DNA of 64,000 nt from Adineta ricciae (Eukaryota > Rotifera > Eurotatoria > Adinetida > Adinetidae), in the NCBI GenBank assembly GCA_905250025.1, contig CAJNOJ010000104.1, positions 275,653-339,652 on the forward strand, written 5' to 3'. Below are positions 12,673-28,566 of the stretch, in pieces. A model generated the notes under the pieces. The model was not told the origin of the DNA and did not search any database. It saw only the letters and a list, made by a program, of their open reading frames with translations. The position numbers and the translations under genes were made by a program. Numbering within the stretch: the first letter of the stretch is position 1; every line of letters begins with the position of its first letter.

Positions 12673-14222
12673 ATGATGGTTGGAAAAGTAGAACTCATTC
12701 CAATTGACGAGGGAAATCGTATAATTGTCAAACAAGATGAAAAAGTTATTATTGGGCGTGGTTCATCATTAGGCGTATGTTGAACATTTTGATTTACTAG
12801 ATTGTTCTGATTCATGTTTGTTCTAGTGTAACGACAAGAAGATCTCACGACATCATGCTGAATTGTTACTGAAAGACGATAACACACTTTGGATCAAACC
12901 CACTCATGCAAATCCTGTTTTTTTTCGACCACCTTATGGCAAAACAATACAGTTACCGAAGAATATCGAACGAGAATTAAAAGATGGTGACCAAATTGGT
13001 TTACTTCCATCAACGTTTTATTTTCGTGTAAGCTTTTCGACTGATCACAACAATAATAATGGCGATTCAGATACCGACTCAGTATATGAATTCAAAAAAG
13101 AAGCGGAGGAATTATCTCCTATTCACCAAAAACCATCTGATGATTGGTCACCGACACCCAGTTATCGCCGTTCGACAAGCAATCAAGATATATCAGTGTT
13201 TGATTTTGATGATGATATCAATACGCAACCAGCAACACGAATACCGTGTAGACGCGTTTCTCTGGAAAAGAAATTGACATTGGATGTTGAACCGAAGGCT
13301 AAACTCAAATCGCCTACGAAAACGCCACCGCCATCGTCACCGTCACCAACAACAACGACAACAACATGTAGTCCTTCGATTACGATTCCAAGAGTCTCGA
13401 TAACTCATCCACCTGCCGAAGCTCAGGTTTGTCGATCTTTTTTTTACAATAGTAATGTACATTTTATATCTTAGGATGAATCTGATTCATGTAATGCGAA
13501 CATCAAAGCACGCAAATTACCGAAATGGATGTTAGCACCTTCGTCGTCACCAATAGTAAAGCCGACAACAACGCCAAAGTCTTCCTATTCACGAAATTCA
13601 TCGTATACAGCTCCGACGAGTGCCAAACGACACTGTAAATAAGAAATATCTCTACGATTCGTATGGTTTTTGAACTTTTTTTTCTCTTTCCAGTAAGTTT
13701 TGAAGGCGAAAGCAATGACGATATGAATGAACTCTCCAATATGTCAGGTATATTCTCTACTTCATTTGTGATTTCCTTTATTCTATCTGTTCAATTATTA
13801 GATACTCGATCATCTACTGAAGGAAAATCTTCAGGCAAGGTATTAAGTAAAATACAAGCAAGAAAAAGCTGCGACAGTGACAGTGCGGATGGTCTTGATT
13901 CTGTAACGATTCCAACGACGCCACCAACGCCGAAACGAAGTATTTATATACATTTTGTATCAAAATTTTATTGATAACTAATTTCAATTGATATTTAGTT
14001 AGATCATGTGGCAAACGTCGTCCAGCGTGTCAATTCGGTGCTTCGTGTTATCGAAAAAATCCTGCTCATCGTGCTGAACTATCGCACCCAGGCGATAGTG
14101 ATTACGATGATTCAAAACAGTCAATTGATACTGATGATAACGATCCTGATAGACCTGACTGTCCTTTTGGCAAATCATGTTATCGACAAAATCCTCAACA
14201 TAAACGAGATTTTCGACATTAG
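12673..14222 (+). CDS. APLF: APLF-like PAR-binding DNA-repair factor (FHA + Ku motif + two PBZ fingers)
   Basis: Non-homologous end-joining scaffold recruited by poly(ADP-ribose). An N-terminal FHA-type domain contains IIGRGSSLG and, after an intron, KKISRHHAELLLKD. A long Ser/Thr/Pro-rich linker follows. At 13511-13534 lies RKLPKWML, which matches the APLF Ku-binding motif. The C-terminus carries two PAR-binding zinc fingers, CQFGASCYRKNPAH...HPGDSDYDD and CPFGKSCYRQNPQHKRDFRH. The protein stops right after the second finger, so the acidic histone-binding tail of vertebrate APLF is absent. Two ATGs in tandem (12673 and 12676) are in frame. The next gene, ALC1, is also PAR-dependent and starts 184 bp downstream on the same strand. 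Confidence 0.9.
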
Positions 14223-14406
14223 GTTTTGCATGTTTTTCTTTTCTTTGCAAGCAGATCAGATAGGTCGCCGGTGATATATTCATATTCTTTCGTATAGTCT
14301 AGCTAATTATCTTTAGATTATCTATGTGTACCAGTCAGATATATATTCAATATTATAAACATATTTGTGAATTAATAGAATGACTACAAACTTGAATCTT
14401 TTGTAG

Positions 14407-18494
<4,088 letters not shown>

Positions 18495-18799
18495 TATTTT
18501 ATTTTCATAAATGATGAGGAATAATCACGAATTAGTTCGTTTTTTTTTGTTTACTAAGAATTTGTATATTCTAACATTTATTTGTGGATACTGTGATCCT
18601 TACTCACACTCTATTTCTTCAGTTTGAAAGTTCAATTCATTGGTCTATGCATATAAAATCTTTATATGCTATGAGCTTTATTTATTGGTTAAACTACTAG
18701 CAGGGCAAATGGTAAGGAAAGAAACACGAAAATGATACAGATGTAAAGTATCTTGTGAACACGTTTGAAATTTTTCGAATGGTCTCATTCGAGGTTTGC
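18495..18799. other. Convergent intergenic spacer
   Basis: This is the 3'-to-3' spacer between the ALC1 gene (plus) and the small peptide gene (minus). It is AT-rich with T-runs, and I see no ORF with support. Confidence 0.4.
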
Positions 18800-19226
18800 T
18801 CATGCACAAATGATTTTCCCATTGGCTAGTGTGATCACGCCGTTACCGCAGACTGTAGCTAGAAAATGTATTAGCATAACGAGAATTGAAGAAAATTTTC
18901 GAAAGTAATCGTATGAGGACTTACTTTTAACTTTTCCCCAACGTCGTTGTCGTTTGTGAACTGAAATGTAATGAAACATGAGCAAATAAATTGTTACTTG
19001 AAAAAGAGTGTGAAAGACAACATTCATTTCTCTTCGCTTCTTATCACGGCTTATACTAAGGAATAACTCAACTTAAACATATGGTAATAGTAGACTTACC
19101 AGCACTATCGTTGGTGGGCGCAGGTTCTGCCGAAGCTGACGCATTGGTCAGATTTCCACTCGCTTGATGCACAGCAAGAATGAGCATTGCGCATAACAAC
19201 AAACCGTATAGGTGGGATGAACGCAT
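18800..19226 (-). CDS. Small secreted peptide precursor with one cysteine pair
   Basis: Three exons (19100-19226, 36 nt near 18926-18961, and 18800-18858) join to 222 nt, encoding 73 aa. All junctions are GT..AG and in frame. A clear signal peptide (HLYGLLLCAMLILAVHQASG) is followed by an N-T/N-A-S-rich spacer with possible N-glycosylation. Next comes a strongly basic segment (HKRQRRWGKVK) containing KR and RR convertase sites. The end is a short tail with two cysteines 13 residues apart, CGNGVITLANGKIIC, then Ala and stop. This is the layout of a secreted peptide or neuropeptide-like precursor with a disulfide loop. I know no matching family, so the function is open. Confidence 0.6.
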
Positions 19227-19738
19227 TATAATAGATACACGAAGTCGAACGAACGATAAAGAATGATGAATTCAGTCAAATTATCAGCTCTATTTATAGA
19301 TCCCAACGACCAGTCAATGACCTTCCATTATTCAATAGATATTCAAAAGAAAGCAAAGATAATGAGTGTTCTTTGTTACGTTTAAATCGATCTATCATCA
19401 GAGGGAAATATTGATTTTTCGTTTTCCACATTCACTGACGTCATTTTTCTCCCACTTCATACGTCTTCGTTTTCTCCCTTTTCCCTTCTTCTTTTGTTCA
19501 TGAATAGATAAACATATAACTGACGTGGTCAATGACCAACGCATATTGATCATGAGTTATGCAGCTTGTCATTATCGATTGTTTCATTCAACAAAATCTT
19601 TATTCTACACCTCCATTTATATGTTAGACTACTAAAAGTAATATATATATATCTCCAATTTGAGCATTCAACTATACAAAACAAAGTGTTAATTCACGCG
19701 TGTCCATACTCTTTTAAAACATGTAAGGAAAAAGCCAA
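19227..19738. other. Intergenic spacer
   Basis: This 512-bp AT-rich spacer lies between the peptide gene start and the 3' end of FBXO36, both minus. A pyrimidine-rich stretch near 19455-19500 is visible. I found no ORF with support. Confidence 0.4.
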
Positions 19739-20858
19739 TCATTGACGTGTAGTTGGCCGATGAGTTGTTTGCATAGGTGGGTAGGCAGACGATGCCGATG
19801 CAACACTACCAGCATTTGATTTTACCGACGAAGACGGTGATGCTGGCCGTTGCGCAGTGTATAGTTCACTGCGTTCGTCAATAGAAGCTCGAGCTGAACG
19901 ACGATGTTCTTCTTGGTCATGTAACTGCAATGTACGAGGCGACAAAGCTGATGACTCTTTGCGTGTTGCAAACGAATGCCGACGTATGGAAGGTTGAGCA
20001 AAACGATTTTGTGAAAGTCTTGGTGTGACCGGTGGACTTGGTTGTAGTCGCAAGCGACGTTCTTGTGCTTTGACCATATCGGACGGATCTTCAGGATGAT
20101 GGCGTTCTAGTTGAGCTTCGCGACGCAGTTGCATCTGTAATTTCAAACGATTAGTAAAAAACACATGACGCCAACCACGTCTCTCAGTTAAATGGATCAG
20201 ATCTTTGTTTTCCAATGCATGTCGTCCGTAGTGACGGACATAGAATATTCTCCACAGATCATTATTTCGGCAAAGTTCTCTCATGGACTTCGAGACTAAT
20301 GACAATTGTGGAATGTCATCGAGATTGACTTCTGAGAAGATATGTATAAGAACTTTTGCGGGAAGTAAAGATAACCAATCAAATCTGCCGCGAATAAGGT
20401 TCAAACAGTAGTCAAGTGTATCTTGACCAAATATGCGTGATATTTCTCGTTGAGCGACTTCGTCATGATAGAAATCTTCGTACGAATCTTTGATTTCTCC
20501 TGGATACATGGCACCTTCAATATTTCGAAGCGTTATTTTCCACCAACGAAGAATAACCTACAATAGGAGAAATATTCAAATATGAAAACGAACAGTTGCT
20601 CATATAAGAGACCTTGTCCATTGTAATTTGCAACTGACCGTAATCTTTCGATGGTGAAGGTGCTTGACTATCACATTCAAACAGAACACCATCTTTACGA
20701 AAGAGTGCCGATAGAAATGGATGTTCTTTTCTAAACTGTTGTACATCACACGTTTCATGACGATGTGCAATATCATGCTGAGTCTGATTATGGTGACCAG
20801 ATATAGTCGCTAAGTGGACGCGACCATGATCATCACTTTGCTTTCTATTATTTGCCAT
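19739..20858 (-). CDS. FBXO36: F-box protein FBXO36 with long C-terminal extension
   Basis: Putative substrate adaptor of an SCF ubiquitin ligase. The conserved FBXO36 N-terminal region is present: PSKDYGQLQITMDK, then after an intron VILRWWKITLRNIEGAMYPG, SYEDFYHDEVAQ and LDYCLNLIRGRFDWL. The F-box follows (LPAKVLIHIFSEVNLDDIPQ, LSLVSKSMRELCRNNDLWRI), then RRGWRHVFFTNRLKLQMQLR, which is typical of FBXO36. Human FBXO36 ends near here at 188 aa. This protein goes on for about 110 residues rich in Ser, Arg and Pro, with no recognised domain. The single intron lies at about 20510-20620. It is divergent to the TopBP1-like gene, with a spacer of about 310 bp. Confidence 0.92.
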
Positions 20859-21166
20859 GTTTCTCTAGAAAATGAAGTATACTACAATGCTCTAAACTAC
20901 TTCTCTATTTATATATATGTATTCATCTGCAAGGTCGCAATTTAAAACTAAACGGCGCAGAAAAATCGTCACATGCACATGCACTTGCCATGGTCGCCAT
21001 TGATTTAATGTTGATCTTTGCTGTTCAAACAGAACAATCGGAGGCATTCGAGAATTCAGTTGTTGAAAAAGTCTTTCTTTTCTCTCTTTCGTTCCAGTGG
21101 TTTTTGACGCGTTTGAATTTAAACCAATAAAATTTCAGACACAAAGACAACGAGAGGAGAATTTCT
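20859..21166. other. Divergent promoter spacer FBXO36 / TopBP1-like
   Basis: Both genes read outwards from this region. Near 21135 'aaaatttcag' precedes the TopBP1-like leader and may be a splice acceptor. A 63-codon minus-strand ORF overlapping the right side shows no family signature. Confidence 0.4.
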
Positions 21167-23786
21167 ATGTCGCCAGAGTCATTATCATCAACAGATACGA
21201 AATTCTCTTCGCTCACGGAAACAGTTAAAATGACGACAACGAAAAAAATGTCGATTTTTGTTTTACAACCGAATGGATCTCATTCTCAATGGCAAGGAGA
21301 GAAATTGAATAACGTCTATCAAGTAAGTTGATCAGTCAGTCGAGAGAAGAGTCTATTTGTTTGCGGCTAGTTACTTGAATCAAGTAATTTCAAACCAAAT
21401 ATGATCGACGAAGAAACAATGATGAATATGAAGAATTTGAAAGGCAAAATGTTCGTTATCGAACCGTTTGCCGGTCAACTGTTTCAATATTTGAAAAACA
21501 ACAAAGCTTGGTAACATTCCACTATCAGTTTTTCCTCAATTTAATATATTCCTATTCTCATATTCAAAAGGGTACTTGGCCCACAATTGATTACAACATG
21601 TGTCGATCATAATATAACTATTCCATGTAGTTCGTATCCTCTCTACTCACTTGCTATGCAATCGTTAACTATTTGCTGCACAAATCTTCCCCATGCTGAT
21701 CGAGTATGTATCATAATTTCATTTTTAATCGTTTATTTCAGTACATACTATTGAATAGGAGACAATTCGTCGATCAGTTGCATATATGGGTGGTAAATTT
21801 CAAACAAATCTCAATGCTAATGTCACTCATCTTGTTTGCGGAACATGTGCTGCATCGGAAAAATACTTCGTATGTTGAAGAAATAAGTGTTCTTAATCGT
21901 GTTTGTTGATTTTTATGTAGGTTGCGGTTGAGAACGGAATTCAAGTGATGATGCCAGATTGGGTACAAAATGTACTTGCACTTTCCGGACAAAAGTGATT
22001 GAAACGAGTGGTATCGGTGTTTGATCTCTGTTGTTTTGTTATTGTAGGACTGTAAAAGCAACTGATTCAACATTTGATCGTTTTAAATGTCCATTATTCT
22101 ATAAATTTATCATTTCATTATCGGGCTTTGCCGAAAGAGATCGAAATACGATTAAACAATATGTCGAACGAGAAGGTGCAACATATTCACCAAGTTTAAT
22201 TAAAGATCAATGTACACATCTAATTTGTAAAGAGCCAAGAGGTTCGTCTCCCGATAGATTTACGAAATAGTACTTTCTTTTATGATTAGGCTCGAAATTC
22301 GAACACGCAATCAAATGGCGGATACCAACATTAAAGCCAGAGTGGATTTTTGATAGCAGCGAAAAAGGTTCATGTTTACGTTTAACTAACTTCCTGTGGT
22401 CCGCACCAACTATCGATTCAAATAGTAGCAAAGGTTTTTGATTTCTGTGAGATTCGTAGTTCCTAATGGAAATGATCATTCTCTAGAAAACGAGAAGCCT
22501 ATGGCAAAAGATGTGGCCGATTCGTTACCATCATCATCAAAATCAACTCCGGCTGATCAACCACGTAAATCGACATCGTTATTGACAACAGAGGAATTGA
22601 CTGAACTTGAAGAACGACTTGATAAATGGATGAATGATCGATCAAAGAAAATTATCGACGATTTGTTCGATGGTCTTAAAGTTCGTTTAATAAATAGAAA
22701 CTATTATTCAACACGGAAGAGAAAGTTTAGGTGTACTTAGGTCAATTTCCTGCAAATTTGCGAATGCGTATGCAAAAAATTCTCGATGGTGGATGTGCTA
22801 TTCGGTAGAATGCATTCTATTGCATCTTCAACACAAATTTTGCTTTCCTAGATTTGATACATTGAATTCGTCTGTCACACATATCATTCGTGGAAGTGAG
22901 CCTGCTATAAATTATTCCCAAATGTCTACACTTGCTTCAAAGTAATTTTCTTCTCGAACCGATTTTCAAACTCTTCTTTTTAGTGCTCATATTGTTCATC
23001 CACAATGGTTGCTAGATTGTTGTGAAAAAAGTGAACTTCTGCCTGAGATTACTTACTTAGCTTCATCTGATCGAGACGAAAAGTAAATTCAGTCGTTTTA
23101 AACACGAAAATTTTTATTTAAATTGTAGACAAGACTCTAGTTCAAACCTGACCAACGATAACAAGAGAAGTAGTAGCTCGAATCTGTCCACGCCATCGAT
23201 GATATCATTCACACGGCAAACAACGGGCAGTTTCAATGTTGATCAAACAGTACTTGTATGTTATTTATTGATTCACTCTCCAATATGCAATTGATCCTTA
23301 TAGCAAGATGATACACCTCGTCTTCGTCGAACACCAGGCTCTAGTGTATCAACACCAACAATCATTCCTGAATACGCACTTTCGCCATTTTCCTTACTTA
23401 AACGTTACTCTAATGTTCCTCGTCCACCTGTCTTCGAAGAATCGTTAACTGACACACAAATCGATAAAATAAGTGCCCAACTACCTCCAACAGAGTCTCA
23501 AATCAATGTCGATCGATTGATGTCTGATATCGATTACTTAATGCCAACATTATTGAACCAAAAATCAGCATCAACAAATCTTGTTTCCAATGCAGCATCG
23601 AAAACGAATAAGATGCCCACGCATTCATTCTTTCTTGCTCAACAAGCTAAATTAGCGATGAAAACGGATGAAGCATCCTCGGGTGTCAAAGTATCATGGG
23701 TGGATGATTCGACGGAAGCAGAACGTCTACGCCAATACCAATTACATAATTTAGATGAAATGACTCAACTCGATGAGGACTACTAA
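21167..23786 (+). CDS. TOPBP1: TopBP1-like multi-BRCT checkpoint scaffold, compact form
   Basis: TopBP1 binds phosphorylated partners through BRCT domains and activates ATR and replication initiation. The first in-frame ATG is at 21167 (MSPESLSSTDTKF); 21230 is an alternative. After a BRCT0-like N-terminus come BRCT1 (RRSVAYMGGKFQTNL, NVTHLVCGTC, MMPDWVQNVL), BRCT2 (FYKFIISLSGFAERDR, QCTHLICKEPRGSKFEHA, PEWIFDS), and a later BRCT (VYLGQFPANLRMRMQKIL, SSVTHIIRGSEP, HPQWLLDCCEKSELL). Near the C-terminus VSWVDDSTEAERLRQYQ resembles a WDDPT/REERARL-type motif that I recall from TopBP1. It is roughly 800 aa with about four BRCTs, against about 1520 aa and nine in human. A poly(A) signal AATAAA is at 23834-23839, 48 bp after the stop. 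Confidence 0.78.
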
Positions 23787-23886
23787 GTCAGATTTTATCT
23801 CGTATTCATCGATGCTTTCTTTCCTCTTGTACAAATAAAGTCTTATGCAATTTTCTGTTGATTTAATTCTAGATCGAATCCCTACC

Positions 23887-25453
23887 ATGAATGGTGACGT
23901 TCAGAAACAAATCAAAACGTTTGGTAATCGTTGTTGTTGAGCTTTTGTTCAATTAACACACACTATGTTGTCATTTTAGAGAAACTTAATGAAATCAATC
24001 AGAAATTTACAACAAGTGCAATTGTCAATGTTTCAAATGATCCTCAATTGATGGGTTTACATGAACAACACGACTGGCAGCGTTATGAATTATTTCGAAA
24101 ATATGAACAATTTATGCCGAATAAGATCATCTCTCCAATCATGCCTCAATCGTCGTGTTCATCTGCAACGTCATTCGAACCGAATAATACGCCAATCGAT
24201 CATCCGTAAGTCTCATGAGAGGAAAATGTTTTTGATATTCCGTATATTCTCCAGTGATAGCCAAGAAAACCAAGTCGAATCGCCAATAAACGATATTAGT
24301 GAAGATCTACGACTACTGACTGAACAACGCATACCGGATTTATGCATTCTTGACGACGAACCGATGGAATTTCGAAATAGTTTGATTTACATAATCATTC
24401 AAAGAGATTCTACCTTGCGTTTCTCATTTAGAAACAAAATTCTATTGTACAATAAATGACATTCTAACAAGCGACGGCGAATTTTGGGCCGAACGAGAAT
24501 TATCATCTGAAAACGAGCGAAAATTCCATCAATTTATTGAAATTCTTGCCCTGTTTGCAAATAACTATGAATCATTACGAGAGGTTTACATCGGTCAACT
24601 AGTTGCATTACAATACGAATCGGCATGGCATCGAGCATTAGTCGTATCGAAGAGCGATGAAATAACAATCACAAAACAACCCAGTGCACGTGTCCGATTA
24701 GTTGATTATGGTGCATCGTTGTACGTGAATGTTTCACAATTGAAATGGTTGCCTGAACAATTTTACTTGTTTCCTTTCAAAGTATACACATGAATTTTCT
24801 TGTCGAATAGAACATCGTTTTTTTTTATTGTTGACTTTAGGCCGTGGAATGTGTTTTTAGTGAAGCAATTAAACCAACGTTTTCCGATACAGTCCGTTTG
24901 ACATTTAAACAACTTGTCATGCATAAACGTTTACGAGCTACTGTGGTAAGTTTTCAATTGAATCAGTCGAGATTATCTCCGATGTATCGAACAGTATGAT
25001 AGAGATGGTACTCGTATATGTGTTTTGTTAAAATGTAAAACCGACGAAGGAATCATCAATGTTTATCGTTATCTACGTGCTCATGAACATAAATCAAAAC
25101 GTGGTCGAATGCTTGATGATGGTGATATTGTTCAATGTTTGCATAATACTATTTTTAACAATAGTAATGTATTTGAACAGACGACAGTATCGAATCGATC
25201 AATGAATACGACAATGAATTTGACACTGCCAATCTTATCACCCCCGTCGCCAATTCAATTAACACGTGATCAAGTGGAATTACGACGTGAAGAAATCAAA
25301 AAGATTCTTCGCGATTCTCCAGATGAAATCAATGATATTACAACTAACATTCCAGATAACAAGAAGATATTCATCTCATCCTCACAGAGTACACCCTACT
25401 CTGCTGCGACGATTATTACTCCATTGTCTCGTTTATCCTTCACTCAACAATGA
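23887..25453 (+). CDS. Extended Tudor-domain protein
   Basis: The start MNGDVQKQIKTFG follows 'tttaattctag' (acceptor-like) and lies 100 bp after the TopBP1-like stop. The N-terminal third is polar and low in structure. An extended Tudor domain occupies the middle: FYCTINDILTSDGEFWAERE as the SN-like first half, then YIGQLVALQYESAWHRALV and VRLVDYGASLYVNVSQLKWL. The aromatic and acidic positions of the dimethyl-arginine pocket (W, Y/D-YG) look intact. LPEQFYLFPFKAVECVF completes the fold. The tail has S/T/P-rich stretches (LPILSPPSPIQLTRDQ) and ends SRLSFTQQ. Tudor proteins of this class often act in germline small-RNA pathways, but I cannot assign a specific orthologue. About five short introns interrupt it. 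Confidence 0.75.
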
Positions 25454-25646
25454 AATCAACTTCATTGGTGGTTTATTTGATTTTTAACCAAACAGTTTTT
25501 TGTTTTATTTGTTTTTTATTGACGAAATAGAACGAGGCAACAAGAAACCGAATAATAAATATACGTTTATATATAAGTACGGCTTTTATAACGCGTTATT
25601 TTGTTCACAACATAGATTAACAACAGCGAGAAAATCGAGACGAATA

Positions 25647-27967
25647 TTATGTATCATGAAATGCTGTATTTGTTTGTTTCTTATCTTTGCCATTCTTATT
25701 GATTGTTTTCAATGGAAAATTTTCTTGTCTCAGCTGATTCACAACAAGCAAATCATCTTCTTCATCTTCGTCATCATCGTCATTGCTTAAAAGCAAAGCT
25801 TGTTTTCCATTTGATGATGAGGATAATAATGGTTTACGATCGTGTTCTCTTGTTTCACGTTCATCATGTGGTTTTAATGACGTTTTTCGAACAAGTAATG
25901 GTTTAACATAGAATTCATTGAATTTTTCTAAGCCTTTCATTGTATTTGGATTAGCAAAGTGGATTTCATAGTTATCAATGTCATCATCGTTGGTGATGTG
26001 TTTTCTCTGATTCATATAATTTTCATCTTCGTTGAGTAATTCATCGAATTGAATCGTTTTACTCATCATTGTGCGTAGATTGGGTTCGTCATCGGATTCC
26101 ATGGATCGTTCTTGAGAAATAGATGAATGTCGTCGAAGATATTTGACAACAGGTATGGTTAGACCACCTAGAGCAACGATTGTAAATAAAACGGTAACTA
26201 ATGTCGTTGTCACAAGCGTTCGTTTCAATTCTTCTTCGTTTTCGCCATAATATTGACCAACATGGACAGACAATGCGTAGGAAATCGCACCTGAACATAG
26301 AATATGATTTTTGGTTTGATTTTTTAAACAGTTTCTTTACCTCTCAGTCCGGCGAACCACATGACTAGTTGCATGGGAAATGTGATTCGATGTTTTTTCG
26401 ACCGAAAGCAATTCATCATGAATGAAAGAGGAAAAACATGTGCTGCACGTCCGATAATTGTCAATACGATTGTCCAAAAGATCAATTTCGGATGAAATGC
26501 ATGCTGATATTCGAATATTCCCACGCCCAAATACACAAAAACGCATGTTTCAGCAAGAAATGCAATAGTACGAAAGAGTACAGTTATTGATTGTCGGCCA
26601 ACACTGGAAAGGTTTTCATGCGTATAATGCGACATGGTTAATCCACAGACAAGTATTGACATAATACCAGATAGATGAAATATTTCAGCGAACATGTACG
26701 ACGCGTAAGCAGTGAGAAGTAGAAGTGAGATTTCTAATGATAATGAACTTTTATCGAATGCGAGATACTTGGTTAACAACGCACTGGCCAGCCCGAAAAC
26801 AAGACCGAGAAAACCGGACGAATAGAACATTAGAGAGAACCTTGTCGATGTATTCATTAAAACTTTAATCGATGAAATGACTTGTGCGGACCAAGGTGTT
26901 GTCGTACTATTAATCCGAACTGCTCGTTTCAATGTTGTTGATACTAAAATGAATATTGCACAAATAAATATGTTTATATTCGAAGGAGAGTGTGTTTACT
27001 TTCTCGTTTTTTCTTCTTAGCTGGAATAGTATCTCCACTTCGGAATGTATTGATTATTGAACCGTCGCTATTGTCTATATCTTCGATATCATCATTATTT
27101 CGAGAAGGAAATCGATCATTATTATCCAGAAAACTATCGGTCAGTTCTCCTTTTGGTTCATAGAGAGGTGATTGATCACCCTGTGGTATTAAAGCGTTAT
27201 GACTTCGATGTCGTGCTGTTGTAACCGATGGTACCGTAGTCAAATTCGAACTGGCTAATAATCCAATCATCGAATAAGCTGTTAATTTTGTTCCATTGAT
27301 ATTTTCAATTTGTCGTTTCGATTCGACGATAACATTAGTTAAAACGATGGCGACGGCATCATTCAATATCGATTCGCCAAAAACCAACATGTACAATAAC
27401 TGATCAACATTAAGTACTTGAAATATGGAAAGAATAGCAACAGGATCGATGGCTAAAGACATTACACGATGAATTCGAATAGATTGAGTAAAGAAAATTT
27501 TTACCTGAATTTAATGATCCTATAACGAAACATTCTCTCCATGGTAATTTATATGATAAATTGAGTATTCCCAGTACATACAGACCAGCACCTGTCACAA
27601 GTGCATTTATCGTGGTGCCAAATATGGCAAATGTTGATATTGTACCAAGGTTTCGAAAAAAGTTTCCTTTATGCAAATGGTAACCTTGTTCAAATATAAT
27701 TGGTGGAAGAAAAAGCATGAAAAATACATTGGAATTCAGCAATGGCGTAGATGCTTGTGCTATCGTCGCAGTCGACTCTTCACTTTTGTTCGTCCATTGA
27801 TTGTACACTTTTAAAACTAAACCAAATATTCCACCAATGTAGATAATTGCCACGCTTTCGGGTATGTAGTTGAAACGCTTGCGAATCAATAAATGAATAA
27901 TCAAAACACAAAGAATTAACAATACTAATAGAAGAAATATTTGAGCGGACGATGATAACTCAGACAT
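25647..27967 (-). CDS. SLC9A8: Na+/H+ exchanger, NHE8 (SLC9A8) type
   Basis: Multi-pass cation/proton antiporter, probably of Golgi/endosomal membranes. The ATG at 27967 gives [20 protein letters not shown], the first TM. Core motifs are [54 protein letters not shown] (ion-binding region), [52 protein letters not shown], and [18 protein letters not shown] after an intron. The loop between TM segments contains a long S/D/N-rich insert. The cytosolic tail of about 150 residues is acidic ([12 protein letters not shown]) and carries RHSSISQ-type phosphosite candidates. Four or so introns were seen, of 50-60 nt. The gene appears complete. Confidence 0.9.
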
Positions 27968-28566
27968 GTTGTTCAAAATGCGTGACGAACGAAAATGCAG
28001 AACGAGTTACCTTTTTTTTCTTCTTGTTTTTTCAAATGTCACTATTTATGTGCCCAGTATACCGAATAGAAAAAGAAAAATAAACCTCTTTACCATTGCC
28101 TCTACCACTACTACTACTCGCGCTTTCAGCGTTCAGTCGCATTGCTCCGCCCACACAGTCGCTTTTTTTCCTGTTCTTTCCTTCTTTTTTTACTGATAGA
28201 GAAAAAAAATTATTAGAACACACGATCATTTTTGCTGAAAACGGCACGACGTTGCGGAAAAAAAAAGAAAAAGAGGAGAAACAGAGATGGCAACTATTGT
28301 CGATTGACGATGAGAGAAATGCGAGTCGGATCATCAGCGACAATGCTTACACTATAGTATTTGTGCATACATTTTTTTTCCTTCTTCGTTCTTTCTTGTC
28401 GTCTAGAACAATAAATACGCAACATTACTAGTTAGTAATTAGACGAAGGAAAAGACGAAAGTATTTCTATTAGATCTGTGAAAATAGAGACTTCGAAATA
28501 GGTAGCATTATTTGTATTCATGATGAAATTATATAGGTTGCTTTCGATAGGAATTTACGGAGTAAA
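27968..28566. other. Intergenic spacer with homopolymer-rich DNA
   Basis: This is the 5' region of the NHE8-type gene plus the 3' UTR of the next minus-strand gene. Many T- and A-runs occur (28180-28280). I see no supported gene. Confidence 0.4.
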
